A stretch of 64,000 nucleotides of DNA from Gracilibacillus boraciitolerans JCM 21714 (GCF_000521485.1 NZ_BAVS01000001.1:372001-436000); one strand, 5' to 3'. Shown: positions 1 to 11,040, counted from the first letter of the stretch. The notes: generated by a model from the letters alone, not told the origin. Translations and numbers: made by a program.

Positions 1-1140
1 TCTCTTATATACTCAGGATTAATCAGACCTTTATTAATCTCTGGCTTCACGTCTGAAAACGTATCTCTTTCAAATATAGTATGGTCAAATTCAAATTGTG
101 GCTGATCAGACTTTTCCTTTTTAATGCTTGTTTTTTGCCCACTGGGAATTAAAGTTTGCTGATGCAAAGTATTCTTAACCATTTGTTCCACAGCTTGAAA
201 TAATTCCTTTTCCTTACTAAAGCGGACTTCCAATTTAGTTGGATGGACATTCACATCAATTAAATAAGGATCCATTGTTATATTCAAAACAACAATTGGT
301 TGCCTCCCAATTGGTAAAAAGGTGTGATAACCGTTCGTTATCGCCCTCGCTAGTCCAAAGCTTCGAATAAAACGTCCGTTAACAATAGTGGTTATATAAT
401 TTCTGGAAGCACGGTTGATTTCAGGCTTTGCAATAAATCCACTAATGTCATAATCTAGTGTTCTGGTTTGAACAGGAATCATTTGGGTTGCTACAGACAT
501 ACCATAAACAGAGGCAGCAATTTGTTTTAAATCTCCTTTACCAGCGGTTTGAAATATTCGCTTATCATTATGTGTTACTTCAAAGCGTATCTCAGGATGT
601 GAGAACGACATGCGGTTAATAATATCAGTAATATGTCCTAATTCTGTATGAATTGTTTTCATATATTTCAATCTGGCCGGTGTATTAAAAAAGATATCCC
701 TAACCGTAATTTCAGTTCCCTTACGAGCATCACTTCGAGCCTCTTCTATAATATGCCCACCTTCTAAAACTATTTTAGTGCCTGCTTCTTTACCTGTGGA
801 AGTTTTCATTTCGAGTCGACTTACAGCAGCAATACTTGCTAACGCTTCTCCCCCCCGGAATCCTAACGTGCGGACATGAAAAAGATCGTCCTCACTACGA
901 ATTTTACTTGTAGCATGCCTTAAAAAAGCTTTCTTACATTGATCATGGGGGAATACCAATGCCGTTATCGGTTATTTTTATTTCCTGCAATCCTGCTTCT
1001 TTTACGTCAATTTTAATTGTTGTACTTTTAGCATCCACACTATTTTCAACAAGTTCTTTTACAACAGATGAAGGACGCTCAACGACCTCACCTGCCGCTA
1101 TTTTATTAGCTAAATAATCCGGAAGTTCGTTGATTTGCAT
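1..1140 (-). CDS. mutL: DNA mismatch repair protein MutL, N-terminal part (runs off left edge; frameshifted)
   Basis: MutL is the GHKL-type ATPase that couples MutS mismatch recognition to downstream repair. The start is the ATG at 1140, directly after the mutS stop, with an AAGGGG-type ribosome site inside the mutS end. The first 63 residues carry the ATPase signatures [13 protein letters not shown] and DNGIGI. The frame then breaks at a G run (947-951, five bases where four restore the frame). After removing one base the reading continues as [16 protein letters not shown] and a GFRG-EAL motif (with one extra Gly at run 850-856), and stays open to base 1. That gives about 380 residues; the C-terminal dimerisation domain lies outside the window. 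Identity is certain; whether the break is real is doubtful. Confidence 0.93.
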
Positions 1141-3739
1141 CTATTTTCGCCCCCCCTTTTGTTCTTGAACTTTCTTCTGTAATTGATACAGCTCGTTCAT
1201 CGCTTCCATTGGAGTCATATCAAGTACATTCCATTTTTTTATTATTTCGATAATTGTTTTATTATCTGAGTTTTCTACCAGTTTAGCAGGTTGTTCTTGT
1301 TGGAAAAAAGAAATTTGTTCCATTGAGTAATCATTGTTATCGTTCTTCTGAACAGATGGAAGTTGTTCACTTGACTCACCTTCTAATTGTGATAAGATCA
1401 CCTTTGCTCTATCAATTACTTCGTTTGGTAACCCAGCTAATTGCGCTACATGAATACCATAACTCTCATCTGCTGCCCCCCCATCATGGATTTGATGAAG
1501 AAATACTACTTTCCCTTCTATTTCTTCTGCTCGAACATGAATATTTTTCAATGCTGGTAAGTTTTCTTCCAGATCTGTTAATTCATGATAATGCGTCGAA
1601 AATAAGGTCTTCGCTTTTATATGACTGTGAATATACTCGATAATAGCTTGTGCTAAAGCCATACCATCATAGGTACTTGTACCACGACCAATTTCATCAA
1701 ATAAAATTAAACTGTCTTTCGTTGCATGTTGGACGGCATAATTTGCCTCTAACATTTCCACCATGAAAGTACTTTGTCCAGATACAAGATCATCCGCTGC
1801 ACCAATACGTGTGAAAATTTGATCAACAATGGAAATTTCTGCACTTTTTGCAGGAACAAAGCAACCAACTTGAGCCAAAATAACGGTTAATGCTAATTGG
1901 CGCATATAGGTACTTTTACCAGACATATTAGGCCCTGTTATTAATAATAAATGTTTATTATTTGATAAGTCGATTGTATTTGGGACAAATTCTTCTTTCA
2001 TTACCTTCTCCACAACCGGATGCCGACTTTCTTCTAAATAGACACGACCATTTGTAGTGAAGGAGGGTCTCACGTAGTTATTTTCTTCACTAACTGTTGC
2101 AAAGCTTTGAACCACATCAATTTCACTAATAACTTCTGCTAAGCGTTGAAGTTCCGGAATAAAATTTTTAACCTTTTCTCTTATTTCCAGGAAAAGTTGA
2201 TATTCTAGTTCTACACTTTTTTCCTCTGCTTCTAATATCAACGTTTTCTTTTTCTTTTAATTCCTCTGTTATAAAACGTTCTGCATTTGATAGCGTCTGT
2301 TTCCGTTGATATCGATCTTCTGGAACAAAAGAAAGATTTGCTCTTGTTACTTCTATATAATATCCAAAGACTTTATTAAATCCAATCTTTAATGATTTAA
2401 TGTTTGTTTCTGTCTTTTCTTTTCTCTCTAACTCAGCAATCCAATTTTTTCCGTTCCGTGATGCATGACGATATTGATCTAAATCGGTGTGAAATCCATC
2501 CTTCAAAATGTTACCATCCATAATGGAAATCGGTGCATCTTCTGCAATACTCTGCTCTAACAGTTGAAACAATTCAGGTAAACTGTCCATATTATTTGCC
2601 ATTTTTTTAATAGACTTATTGGCGAATTGTTTTAATTTTTCTTTTATGGCAGGCACTTTTGCTATCGACCGTTTTAATTGGATTAAATCACGTGCATTGA
2701 CATTTCCAAATGAAACCCTTCCTGATAAACGTTCCAAATCATAAATCGATTGTAATGCTTCCCTTATTGCTTCCCGTTCAAAAAATTGATCATAAAAACC
2801 AGTAACAAGTTCGAGGCGATTCTCAATCAGCGATTTTGTTAATAGTGGCCTTTCTAACCATTTTTTTAATTTTCTCGCACCCATAGCTGTAACGGTGCGA
2901 TCTATCACCCATATAAGACTGCCGAACTTTTCATTTCGCATTAAAGAGGAGGTTATTTCTAAATTTCGTTTAGAATACATATCTAGCGTCATATGTTCAT
3001 TTAATTCAATTACTTGTGCTTTTTTAAGATGTTCTATAGCACGCTTCTGGGTATGAAATAAATAATTATATAACACAACACAACTATGTTGCAAATCAGC
3101 ATTTTCCACATCTTCCACTAATATTTTCATATCCGCCGGAAGAGAGATCTCTTTAGCGAAGGATACCGTTAACTTCATTTTATCAGTTAAATCACTAATG
3201 AAATCAACGGATAAATCTTGCTCTACTACTATCTCTTTAATTGGTCGGTTGTATAACTCACTTAAGACGGCATCCCATCCGCGTGTAATATTCATTACAA
3301 ACGTTTCACCTGTCGACATATCAGAATAGGAAAACGTAAAATGATTTTCATTTGTTTCAGTTATAGCTGCTAAATAATTGTTTTCCTTATCCTCCAGCAT
3401 GTTACCTTCCATAACTGTTCCAGGCGTTATAAGCTGGACTACTTCCCGTTTGACAACACCCTTTGCTGTCTTCGGATCTTCCACTTGCTCACAGATTGCT
3501 ACTTTATAACCTTTGTCGATCAAGGTCTTTATATAACTTTCTGCCGAATGATAGGGTACCCCACACATCGGTATTCCACCACCATCACGACTAGTTAAAG
3601 TTATTTCTAGTTCTAAGGCTGCCTTTTTGGCATCTTCAAAGAACATCTCGTAAAAATCTCCTAATCGAAAAAATAAAAAGCAGTCCTGATAATCTGCTTT
3701 TATATTTAAATATTGTTGCATCATCGGCGTATAACTCAT
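1141..3739 (-). CDS. mutS: DNA mismatch repair protein MutS (one frameshift)
   Basis: Mismatch-recognition ATPase, about 865 residues once the frame is restored, normal for the family. The start is the ATG at 3739, preceded by GGAGG; an in-frame start at 3784 lacks a site. Domain I near residue 38 has the mismatch-reading motif GDFYEMF; the clamp and lever region follow; the ATPase has Walker [10 protein letters not shown] and the signature DEIGRGTST. The frame breaks near 2236-2243, in the clamp segment where KEKENV-ILEAEEK is expected; one extra base is present and there is no long homopolymer. Run 1476-1482 adds a Gly in [10 protein letters not shown], and run 1150-1156 lies at the C-terminus. 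It is followed immediately by mutL, as in B. subtilis. Confidence 0.95.
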
Positions 3740-3899
3740 ACTCGTATCCTCCAAAATCCTTTCAATCTTGTATAAGTATAGCATAGATAAAGATTAGAGT
3801 TGAATTATAATTATTTTCAATGAAGCTATTATTATTCTAAATCATATTGTATACTGCAATATGATTAAACCGTAAAAAATAATACAACTTTACACAAAA

Positions 3900-3932
3900 A
3901 AATACAGTGTGAGCTTTCCCCCCACACTGTAA
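3900..3932 (-). terminator. Rho-independent terminator of cotE
   Basis: On the minus strand ACAGTGTG pairs with CACACTGT and is followed by ATTTTTTTG. The loop contains a run of six G. It lies immediately after the cotE stop. Confidence 0.8.
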
Positions 3933-3935
3933 ATA

Positions 3936-4499
3936 TTATTCTTCTTCCTCATCGTCTAGAAAATCTGGATCGATTTCGTCTAGTTCATCATCTGAAATTG
4001 CAAGATCCCAATCCTCATTGTCATATACTTTTCCTTTCGGATCTACTTTCACACAGATTTTAGTTTCTCCAATCACTTCTACAAGAAATTCTCTTTCAAC
4101 ATCTACTTTGATTTTATTACCTTTTGTTTCAATACTACATTCCAAGCAGTTTGGTTGCTGAATGACTTTTGCAAGTACTTCACAATCGTCGCCGATGTGG
4201 TGTTTATCACGAATAGACAACGGGATGTAATCGCAATATTCTACGCGTTCTGTTACGACTTCTGTTTTAGTATTATCGTTAAAGGCATACCAGACATTGA
4301 CATCATAGTGACCACTGATTTCTACAGTATCTTTTTTTACTAGTTTGGCATGGTAGTTATGATTGATAATCCAACAACCTAATATACTTGACGGCCTGTG
4401 TGGTGGTGTGATGGTGTTCGTTTCTTGCTTAAATTTTCTACCTTTCCCAATAACCGCTTTTGTTATAATTTCTCGGTATTGCTGATCTAGAAAAGACAT
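3936..4499 (-). CDS. cotE: Outer spore coat morphogenetic protein CotE
   Basis: CotE is the scaffold that directs assembly of the outer spore coat in the mother cell. The 187-residue product matches the family in length and layout: N-terminus [20 protein letters not shown], a beta-rich middle, and a very acidic tail ending DFLDDEEEE. The ATG at 4499 follows GGGAGG. The gene lies between ymcA and mutS, the position it has in B. subtilis, with its own terminator. Upstream at about 4525-4560 there is a weak match to a mother-cell (sigma-E/K) -10, CATATGATG, with no convincing -35, so transcriptional control is inferred from the family only. Confidence 0.95.
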   Translation of the reverse strand: MSFLDQQYREIITKAVIGKGRKFKQETNTITPPHRPSSILGCWIINHNYHAKLVKKDTVEISGHYDVNVWYAFNDNTKTEVVTERVEYCDYIPLSIRDKHHIGDDCEVLAKVIQQPNCLECSIETKGNKIKVDVEREFLVEVIGETKICVKVDPKGKVYDNEDWDLAISDDELDEIDPDFLDDEEEE

Positions 4500-4745
4500 G
4501 GAATTATAACCTCCCTCTTATTTCAATTCCATCATATGCGAGATATTCGTCTATAGTGCCATCATTATGATAAAAAAATGCTGGGCCATAGATTCTACTT
4601 CATCCTATGCAGAAGCCTAGAAAAGTGTACTTCATAAAAATATATTCATATGTATAATTTCAGCTCACAAACAAATTCTGCACATATGGAAGTTTACGCG
4701 CAGTAACTTATAAGATAATATTGATATGGTATAACTGCGTAACAA

Positions 4746-4837
4746 GCCGAAGCGGTTGTTACACCTAATATAAATTTCAAAATGACTACTCATTAAATCG
4801 AAGTTATGTCGCATCATCTTCCTTTTATTCATCAACT
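4746..4837. repeat. Dispersed intergenic repeat, copy R1
   Basis: This 92-base segment matches 23921-24012 in the same orientation with 8 mismatches and no gaps (counted by eye). The shared core includes TTGTTACACCTAATATAAAT and GTTATGTCGCAT. Unlike R2, R1 has no matching inverted partner of its GTTATGTCGCATCATCTT end; hairpin-forming sequence replaces it on the left. Both copies are in spacers. The type of element is unknown. Confidence 0.8.
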
Positions 4838-4924
4838 AATTCTTATTCTGTGCAATCTTAAAAAATATTTATTAGCTTGCAAAATAACTGGATACTTACC
4901 AATATATAATTTGTTAATTAACAA

Positions 4925-4965
4925 AAAACACATGATCAACTGTTTGTAGTTGATCATGTGTTTAA
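4925..4965 (-). terminator. Terminator of miaB-ymcA
   Basis: Long perfect stem: AAACACATGATCAACT pairs with AGTTGATCATGTGTTT around a GTTTGT loop, followed on the minus strand by a T-rich stretch. It sits just after the ymcA stop. Confidence 0.85.
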
Positions 4966-4972
4966 AATTGAG

Positions 4973-5392
4973 TTAACAGTGGCTTTGTCCCTTTTTCGAA
5001 CCTGTTTCGCCAGCTAACAAATCGCCGCCTGTTGAGCGTATCACTTCATTGGTAATTTCTCTTGCAATTGTATTTGTCACTAGCTGTAAAATACCATTTA
5101 TGACAACCTGTGATTCCTTGAATTCTTGCACAAGAGGAATTTCATCGATTTCTGCTTGCAAACGATCAATTTCTTCTTCCACGCGTTTCAATGCTTCTTG
5201 TTTGCCATACGCTTGAAAATTGACTGCTTGTTTTTGTAAGGCTTTAATTTTTTTAATTAAACTCTGAATTTTATTATTTTCATTCAATTTAGCTTCTAAC
5301 TGTTTAAAGCGATCAATTTCTTCTATATTAGCCATTTTATTGGCTAAATTCTGTGCTTCTTCAATCACTTCTGCTCTCGTATATTTTGCCAT
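4973..5392 (-). CDS. ymcA: YlbF/YmcA family regulator (RicA)
   Basis: A 139-residue, mostly alpha-helical protein of the YlbF/YmcA family. In B. subtilis, YmcA (RicA) forms a complex with YlbF and YaaT that assists RNase Y-dependent mRNA processing and promotes biofilm formation, competence and sporulation. The family pattern is visible: N-terminal helix with VIEEAQNLANKMANIEEI, charged central helices, and a C-terminal tail ending with a Cys. The ATG at 5392 abuts the miaB stop (the ribosome site GAGGTG is within miaB), so the two are co-transcribed. RNase Y itself is encoded about 4 kb away. Confidence 0.9.
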   Translation of the reverse strand: MAKYTRAEVIEEAQNLANKMANIEEIDRFKQLEAKLNENNKIQSLIKKIKALQKQAVNFQAYGKQEALKRVEEEIDRLQAEIDEIPLVQEFKESQVVINGILQLVTNTIAREITNEVIRSTGGDLLAGETGSKKGQSHC

Positions 5393-6973
5393 TTAATTCA
5401 CCTCAACTGCTGATGCAACCATTTCGCCATCAAGTGTCCATGTCTTCGTATTCGTAATTTTCACTTCTACAATTTCACCGATTACAGATTTCGGACCTCT
5501 AAAGTTAACTAATTTGTTACGCTCAGTATAACCGGATAGCACATCAGGATCTTTTTTACTTTCACCTTCTACTAATACTTTCACAGTTTGACCCAGGTAT
5601 TTCTCCATTGCATCTGCCGATTGTTTATTTACCAAAGCATTTAATCGTTGTAGACGCTCTTTCTTCACTTCCATTGGAGTATTGTCTTCCCATCGTGCAG
5701 AAGGTGTACCTTCTCTTGGTGAATAAATAAACGTATACGCACTTTCAAATCCAACTTCTTCCATTAGTGACATAGTTTCTTCAAACTGTTCATCTGTCTC
5801 GTTTGGAAAACCTACTATAATATCAGTAGTTAACGTTGCATTTGGCATCGCTTGTCTTATTTTTTTAACTAAATCAAGATATTGTTCTCTTGTGTACCTA
5901 CGTGCCATTACACGTAAAATATCTGAGCTACCCGATTGAACTGGCAAGTGGATATGATCTAACAGATTACCACCTTTCGCTAACACTTCAATTAAGCGAT
6001 CATCAAAATCTCTTGGATGTGAAGTAGTAAATCTTACACGTGGAATATCAATTTTACTTATTTCCTCCATTAAGTCACCAAGGCCATATTCAAATTCTAA
6101 ATCTTTACCATAGGCATTGACGTTTTGGCCTAATAAGGTAACTTCTTTATAACCTTGTGCAGCTAAATGACGGACCTCCTTGATAATGTCATCAGGCATA
6201 CGACTACGCTCTTTCCCTCGCGTGTATGGAACGATGCAGTAGGTACAGAATTTATCACAACCGTACATTATATTAACCCATGCCTTAATTTTACCTTTAC
6301 GGACTTTCGGAAGGTTTTCAATTATATCCCCCCCTTCTTTTGACCATACTTCTACGACCATTTCTTTGCCAAACATGGCTTCATTAATTAATTGAGGTAA
6401 ACGGTGAATATTATGTGTACCAAATATTAAATCAATAAAAGGATGTTTTTTTAGGATCCGGTTTACCACCGATTCTTCCTGAGACATACAGCCACATACA
6501 CCTAAAATTACATCAGGATTTTCTAGTTTAAGAGGTTTTAAATGTCCAATTTCACCAAATACTTTATTTTCCGCATTTTCACGAATTGCACAAGTATTTA
6601 ATAAAATAATGTCAGCATCATTGGTTTCTTCAGTTGCTGTATAACCCATTTGGGACAGTATACCTGCCATAACTTCTGTATCGTGCTCATTCATTTGACA
6701 ACCATACGTACGGATAAGAAATTTTTTCCCTTTACCTATTGCTCTCATCTCTAGTGGAATATCAAAATCATAATGAATATCAACATCTTTTTTCAAACGT
6801 TTTTTTGCCTTTTTCATGTTCGGTGGTTCATAGGTGGTTTGAAAATATTTAGAAATCAAGTCGTCACTTGTCATGTTCTTTAATCGGTCCAAATTATCAT
6901 TCGCATCGGATTTTACGTCCGCCGAATTCTTTTGGTTGATTTGTTGACTTTCTAGTCGTTGCTTTTCATTCAT
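5393..6973 (-). CDS. miaB: tRNA-2-methylthio-N6-dimethylallyladenosine synthase MiaB
   Basis: Radical-SAM methylthiotransferase that converts i6A37 to ms2i6A37 in tRNA. The 526-residue product has an N-terminal Fe-S domain with three Cys ([29 protein letters not shown]), the radical-SAM cluster CDKFCTYC followed by [12 protein letters not shown], and a C-terminal TRAM domain. The first 70 residues are a low-complexity extension typical of Bacillaceae MiaB. The ATG at 6973 follows AAGGAG. Run 6328-6334 (7 C) inserts one Gly into the WSKEGD segment, where relatives have one Gly. The frame is intact. Confidence 0.96.
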   Translation of the reverse strand: MNEKQRLESQQINQKNSADVKSDANDNLDRLKNMTSDDLISKYFQTTYEPPNMKKAKKRLKKDVDIHYDFDIPLEMRAIGKGKKFLIRTYGCQMNEHDTEVMAGILSQMGYTATEETNDADIILLNTCAIRENAENKVFGEIGHLKPLKLENPDVILGVCGCMSQEESVVNRILKKHPFIDLIFGTHNIHRLPQLINEAMFGKEMVVEVWSKEGGDIIENLPKVRKGKIKAWVNIMYGCDKFCTYCIVPYTRGKERSRMPDDIIKEVRHLAAQGYKEVTLLGQNVNAYGKDLEFEYGLGDLMEEISKIDIPRVRFTTSHPRDFDDRLIEVLAKGGNLLDHIHLPVQSGSSDILRVMARRYTREQYLDLVKKIRQAMPNATLTTDIIVGFPNETDEQFEETMSLMEEVGFESAYTFIYSPREGTPSARWEDNTPMEVKKERLQRLNALVNKQSADAMEKYLGQTVKVLVEGESKKDPDVLSGYTERNKLVNFRGPKSVIGEIVEVKITNTKTWTLDGEMVASAVEVN

Positions 6974-7086
6974 TTATTTTTCTCCTTTCTTACCCCAAAT
7001 CAATCTAACAAAGATAAAACTACTTCATCTATTATAGGGGGGGATTAACCATTGAAACACAAAGTCTATTTACTGATTTCTATCAA

Positions 7087-8007
7087 TTATGAAGGGAAAT
7101 GTCTAATAAAATTTAAATATTCCATTTTTTCACATTGTTTCCTATGAAATTTTTGATGAATTGCTACATCTAGATTCTGATAATCAGCAATCAAAACTAA
7201 GTCTTCTATGAAACGATCTGTACCGTCAAAATCAGAGCCAAATACAAGGTGATCTTCCCCCCCACCTAAATGTATAATATATGCAATATGTTGAAGTAAA
7301 TCCTCTATTGTCGCCTTCCCTTGATTCACAACAAATTTTTCGACAAAAGTGATGCCAATTAACCCATTTTTTTTAATTAATTGCTTTATCTGTTCATCAT
7401 CTAAATTTCGTCTGTGGTGACAAATCGAACGACTATTGGCATGAGAGACAATAACATGGTTTGCGATCTGGAGAGCATCTTGAAAACCTTCTCTGGAAAC
7501 ATGTGCTAAATCTACCCAAACTTGTTCTTTGTTAGCTAACTCAATCACCTCTATTCCAAAATGAGTTAGACCTGCTCTCCGCGTTTCATCTATACCATCA
7601 ACTGCAAGGTTAGCATAATTCCAAGATAAACCAATCATCCTGACACCTAGTTGAATAAGCAATCGTAATTTGAACAAATCACTTCCAATACAGTCCAAGC
7701 CTTCTAATGTAAGAATCGCTCCTTTTTCAATTGCTTGTAACCTATCGAAATCTGCCTTTTCTTTTATCCATTTTATATTGGAATAGGATTTAATGATTTT
7801 CTCATGAAAGAGATCAACCATTTGCAGAGCAACGATAAATTTTGATTCATTTGGAACATATTCTGGTACGTATATAGCAAAGCATTGAATTTGGACAGGA
7901 CTATACAACCATTTCTGATAATTAACATCTAATACCAAATCATTATTAAAATCAACCTGATGAGCCCACATTTTCAATAATGCATCACAATGGCAATCAA
8001 TAATCAT
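7087..8007 (-). CDS. Membrane dipeptidase family (peptidase M19)
   Basis: Zinc dipeptidase of the renal dipeptidase family, 306 residues, predicted to be cytosolic (no signal peptide). Metal-binding and catalytic motifs are in the family order: DCHCD at residues 4-8, TLEG near 117, SHANSR near 188, HHRRN near 197 and GSDFDG near 260. Run 7257-7263 adds one Gly before EDHLVFGSDFDG. The ATG at 8007 follows GGAGGAG. In B. subtilis this place, between spoVS and miaB, is taken by tdh and kbl. The substrate cannot be told from sequence; Xaa-D-Xaa or ordinary dipeptides are usual for the family. Confidence 0.88.
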   Translation of the reverse strand: MIIDCHCDALLKMWAHQVDFNNDLVLDVNYQKWLYSPVQIQCFAIYVPEYVPNESKFIVALQMVDLFHEKIIKSYSNIKWIKEKADFDRLQAIEKGAILTLEGLDCIGSDLFKLRLLIQLGVRMIGLSWNYANLAVDGIDETRRAGLTHFGIEVIELANKEQVWVDLAHVSREGFQDALQIANHVIVSHANSRSICHHRRNLDDEQIKQLIKKNGLIGITFVEKFVVNQGKATIEDLLQHIAYIIHLGGGEDHLVFGSDFDGTDRFIEDLVLIADYQNLDVAIHQKFHRKQCEKMEYLNFIRHFPS

Positions 8008-8032
8008 GAATTCACTCCTCCATTACACACAA

Positions 8033-8063
8033 AAACCTGTTTGTTTTAAAAACAAACAGGTTA
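8033..8063 (-). terminator. Terminator of spoVS
   Basis: AACCTGTTTGT pairs with ACAAACAGGTT around a short T/A loop, just after the spoVS stop and before the dipeptidase start. Confidence 0.8.
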
Positions 8064-8077
8064 CTAATGATTCTTTA

Positions 8078-8338
8078 TTATCTTGGTTCTACAATTAACT
8101 TAATTGCCGTACGTTCTTCATTATCAATCATAATATCTGTAAAAGCTGGAATGCAAATGAGATCCACTCCACTTGGAGCAACAAAACCACGTGCGATCGC
8201 TACGGCCTTCACTGATTGATTAAGTGCACCAGCACCTATTGCCTGAATTTCTGCTGTACCACGTTCTCGTAATACGTTTGCAAGTGCGCCTGCTACTGAA
8301 TTTGGATTTGATTTTGCTGAAACTTTTAATATATCCAT
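8078..8338 (-). CDS. spoVS: Stage V sporulation protein S
   Basis: SpoVS is a small Alba-like protein needed for progress through stage V of sporulation and linked to septation control. From the ATG at 8338 it has 86 residues, the family's standard length, beginning MDILKVSAKSNPNSVAGALA and ending TAIKLIVEPR. The start has an excellent GGAGG site; an upstream in-frame start at 8356 would place that site inside the gene and is rejected. A good sigma-H promoter match lies about 45-75 bases upstream, in line with known control of spoVS. Confidence 0.97.
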   Translation of the reverse strand: MDILKVSAKSNPNSVAGALANVLRERGTAEIQAIGAGALNQSVKAVAIARGFVAPSGVDLICIPAFTDIMIDNEERTAIKLIVEPR

Positions 8339-8381
8339 TCCTGGTACCTCCTTCAAATGCTATTGTTATCCCACTTTTACT

Positions 8382-8411
8382 ATATTCATGATTATGAAAG
8401 ATATTCCTTTT
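8382..8411 (-). promoter_or_regulatory. Probable sigma-H promoter of spoVS
   Basis: On the minus strand AAAGGAATA, then 11 bases, then CATGAATAT. This fits the sigma-H consensus (RnAGGAwwT, 11-12 bases, RnnGAATww) with two mismatches. SpoVS is a known sigma-H-dependent gene in B. subtilis. Confidence 0.6.
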
Positions 8412-8463
8412 AATTATGAAGGATAAACGCGAAAATTTCAAATAAATTGACAGAAATATTCAC

Positions 8464-9265
8464 TTATGAGAAGAAGGGATGATCATCATTGATTTGAATT
8501 CGTTCGATTTTCGATGCCTTACCAGTCGTTGCATCTATATCTATCAGTACACCACTCAACTGAGTTCTGCCTGACTTTGGCACCTCAAATCGAACCGGTA
8601 ATCCGGTTAAGAATTTTTTGAGAACAGCTTGTTTTTCCATACCTAAAATTTCATCGTAAGGACCTGTCATGCCTACATCAGATATATAAGCAGTCTGGTT
8701 AGGTAAAATACGATTATCAGATGTTTGAACATGGGTATGTGTTCCAATAACTGCGCTAACCTTCCCATCTGTATACCAACCTAACGCTTGTTTTTCACTC
8801 GTTGCTTCCGCATGGAAATCGACAAAAATAATATTGGTACGTTTTTTTGCTTCCTTATATAGTTCATCAAACTTGCGAAAAGGGTCATCAACAGGTTGCA
8901 TAAATGTCCTTCCAAGTAAATTAATAACGGCTATCTCTATACCATTGGATTTAATGTATACAATGTCCCTGCCAGGCATATTAGGAGGTAAATTACCTGG
9001 ACGCACCATGTAGGTAGCATCATCAATAAAGTTAAAAATTTCTTGTTTATCCCAAGTATGATTACCCATCGTAACAGCCTGAGCACCCCACTCTAAAAAA
9101 TTTTTATATATTTTTTCATTAATCCCTTTACCCGCAGCTGAGTTCTCGCCATTGATAATCGTTACATGGGGGGGTTGGTATTTCGTCTTTAACTTAGGTA
9201 AATATTCTTGGACCATATCTCTACCAGGTGAACCAACAACATCCCCCAATAAATAAAATCTTCAT
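8464..9265 (-). CDS. ymdB: 2',3'-cyclic nucleotide phosphodiesterase YmdB family (frameshift near start)
   Basis: Metallophosphoesterase of the YmdB family; in B. subtilis it hydrolyses cyclic nucleotides and steers biofilm versus motility and late colony development. Ligand motifs are GDVVGSPGRD, NGEN, GNHTWD, DFHAEATSEK and GTHTHVQT. The true start is the ATG at 9265 (MKILFIGDVVG after GAAAGG). Run 9243-9247 has five C where four keep frame, so the first six codons are split off. Run 9168-9174 adds a Pro in KYQP-HVTIINGEN. Restored length is about 266 residues, as expected. It is upstream of spoVS and downstream of rny. Confidence 0.93.
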
Positions 9266-9305
9266 AAACTTCTACCTTTCTATTATAGCAACCATAGTTT
9301 TTCAT

Positions 9306-9336
9306 AAAAAAGAGAGGCCATTAGCGCCTCTTTTTT
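9306..9336 (-). terminator. Terminator of rny
   Basis: AAAAGAGGC and GCCTCTCTTTT pair on the minus strand, with T-rich flanks, one base after the rny stop. Confidence 0.85.
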
Positions 9337-10902
9337 TTATTTTGCGTATTCGACAGAACGGGTTTCCCTAATTACAGTTACTTTAATGTGACCAGGGTAA
9401 TCCAGTTCATCTTCAATTCTCTTTCTAATATCTCTTGCAATCTTAGTAGATTCAATATCATCTATTTCATCTGGTTTCACAATAATTCGAACTTCTCTAC
9501 CAGCCTGAATAGCAAAAGATTTCTCTACTCCTGCAAATGACTCTGAAATCTCTTCTAACTTCTCTAATCGTTTAATATAATTTTCCAATGTTTCACTTCG
9601 CGCACCTGGACGTGCAGCAGATAAAGCATCAGCTGCCGCAACAATTACAGAAATAATAGAGGTTGCTTCTTCATCACCATGGTGTGAAGCAATTGAATTT
9701 ATCACAACTTCATTCTCTTTGTATTTTGTTGCTAGTTCTTTACCAATTTCAACGTGACTACCTTCCACTTCGTGATCAATAGCCTTTCCGATATCATGCA
9801 ATAAACCAGCACGTTTAGCAAGTGTTTGATCTAATCCGAGCTCCGCAGCTAGTAATCCGGATAAGTATGCTACTTCTGTAGAGTGTTTTAAAACATTCTG
9901 TCCATAGCTAGTTCGATATTTTAATCGACCTAAAATTTTCACTAAATCAGGATGAAGACCATGAACCCCCCCAATTTCAAATGTTGTCTGTTCTCCAAAT
10001 TCACGAATATACTCGTCGACTTCTCGTCTTGATTTATCCACCATTTCTTCTATTCTTGCTGGGTGAATACGACCATCCTGCACTAGTTTTTCTAATGCGA
10101 TTCTAGCTATTTCTCGTCGTATCGGATCAAAACCAGATAAGATAACAGCTTCAGGCGTATCATCAATGATTAAATCAATACCAGTTAATGTTTCCAAAGT
10201 TCGAATATTTCGACCTTCACGACCAATAATTCGGCCTTTCATCTCATCATTCGGAAGATTGACAACGGAAACAGTGGTTTCAGCAACATGATCAGCTGCA
10301 CATCGCTGGATAGCAAGGGATAATATATCTTTAGCTTTTTTATCCGCTTCTTCTCTTGCTCGATTTTCTGCATCTTTAATTATCATGGCTGTTTCATGTG
10401 TTACTTCTTCTTCCACACGTTGTAAAATAACTTGTTTTGCCTGATCAGTAGTATATCCTGAAATCCGTTCTAGTTCTGCTTGTTGCTCGCTTAACATTGC
10501 TCCAACTTTGCCTTCCATTTCTTCAATTTGTTGTTGTTTTTCTGTAAGCGAACTTTCTTTTTTCTCAAGTAATAATTCTCGTTTGTCTAAAGTTTGATCC
10601 TTACGGTTTAGATTTTCTTCCTTTTGCATGAGACGACTTTCAAGTTTTTGAATTTCTGCTCGACGTTCTCTTAGCTCTTCATCAGCTTGTTGACGAATTT
10701 TATGATTCTCATCTTTCGCTTCTAATAAAGCCTCTTTTTTAGCCACATCAGCGTTCTTATGACCTTCTTCGACAATTTGTTTTGCTAATTCTTCTGCGCT
10801 TGATATTTTCTTCTCTGCAACGGTCTTGCGAATCAGATAACCAACAACAATACCGACAAATGTAAGCAAAATGGAGATGGCAATAAATCCTAGAATTTCC
10901 AC
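9337..10902 (-). CDS. rny: Ribonuclease Y
   Basis: Membrane-anchored endoribonuclease that initiates mRNA decay. From the GTG at 10902 (preceded by AGGAGGTG) it has about 521 residues: an N-terminal membrane helix ([19 protein letters not shown]), a long coiled coil to about residue 200, a KH domain ([15 protein letters not shown]) and an HD domain with metal ligands ([22 protein letters not shown]). The upstream in-frame start at 10935 lacks a ribosome site. Run 9966-9972 inserts one Gly in FEIG-VHGLHP. An excellent sigma-A promoter lies upstream. pbpX, found between recA and rny in B. subtilis, is absent. Confidence 0.97.
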   Translation of the reverse strand: MEILGFIAISILLTFVGIVVGYLIRKTVAEKKISSAEELAKQIVEEGHKNADVAKKEALLEAKDENHKIRQQADEELRERRAEIQKLESRLMQKEENLNRKDQTLDKRELLLEKKESSLTEKQQQIEEMEGKVGAMLSEQQAELERISGYTTDQAKQVILQRVEEEVTHETAMIIKDAENRAREEADKKAKDILSLAIQRCAADHVAETTVSVVNLPNDEMKGRIIGREGRNIRTLETLTGIDLIIDDTPEAVILSGFDPIRREIARIALEKLVQDGRIHPARIEEMVDKSRREVDEYIREFGEQTTFEIGGVHGLHPDLVKILGRLKYRTSYGQNVLKHSTEVAYLSGLLAAELGLDQTLAKRAGLLHDIGKAIDHEVEGSHVEIGKELATKYKENEVVINSIASHHGDEEATSIISVIVAAADALSAARPGARSETLENYIKRLEKLEEISESFAGVEKSFAIQAGREVRIIVKPDEIDDIESTKIARDIRKRIEDELDYPGHIKVTVIRETRSVEYAK

Positions 10903-11011
10903 ACCTTCACCTCCTCTTGCTATAAACTTGTACAACTTTTAAAGTCGGCATGTACAATGAATACTTTTTGTTAAATTTTAATGTATAATAATTTTTAAAT
11001 TATACATTTTA

Positions 11012-11040
11012 ATTTTAATCGTGAATTACTAAGATGTCAA
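11012..11040 (-). promoter_or_regulatory. Sigma-A promoter of rny
   Basis: Minus strand TTGACA (11040-11035), a 17-base spacer, and TAAAAT (11017-11012). The -35 is perfect and the -10 is 5 of 6. It lies about 110 bases before the rny start, with an AT-rich leader. Confidence 0.75.

Larger units (their letters stand above)
4500..4972. other. Non-coding spacer between ymcA and cotE
   Basis: This 470-base gap has no convincing reading frame. From the right it holds the ymcA terminator (4925-4965), the dispersed repeat copy R1 (4746-4837), two adjoining imperfect hairpins (about 4698-4765; the second pairs GTAACAAGCCG with CGGTTGTTAC) and AT-rich sequence that must contain the cotE promoter. 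Confidence 0.7.

Noticed and set aside
8220-8441. 73-codon reading frame overlapping the spoVS start
   Set aside because: Alternative frame of spoVS and its promoter; spoVS itself has the right start, site and length.
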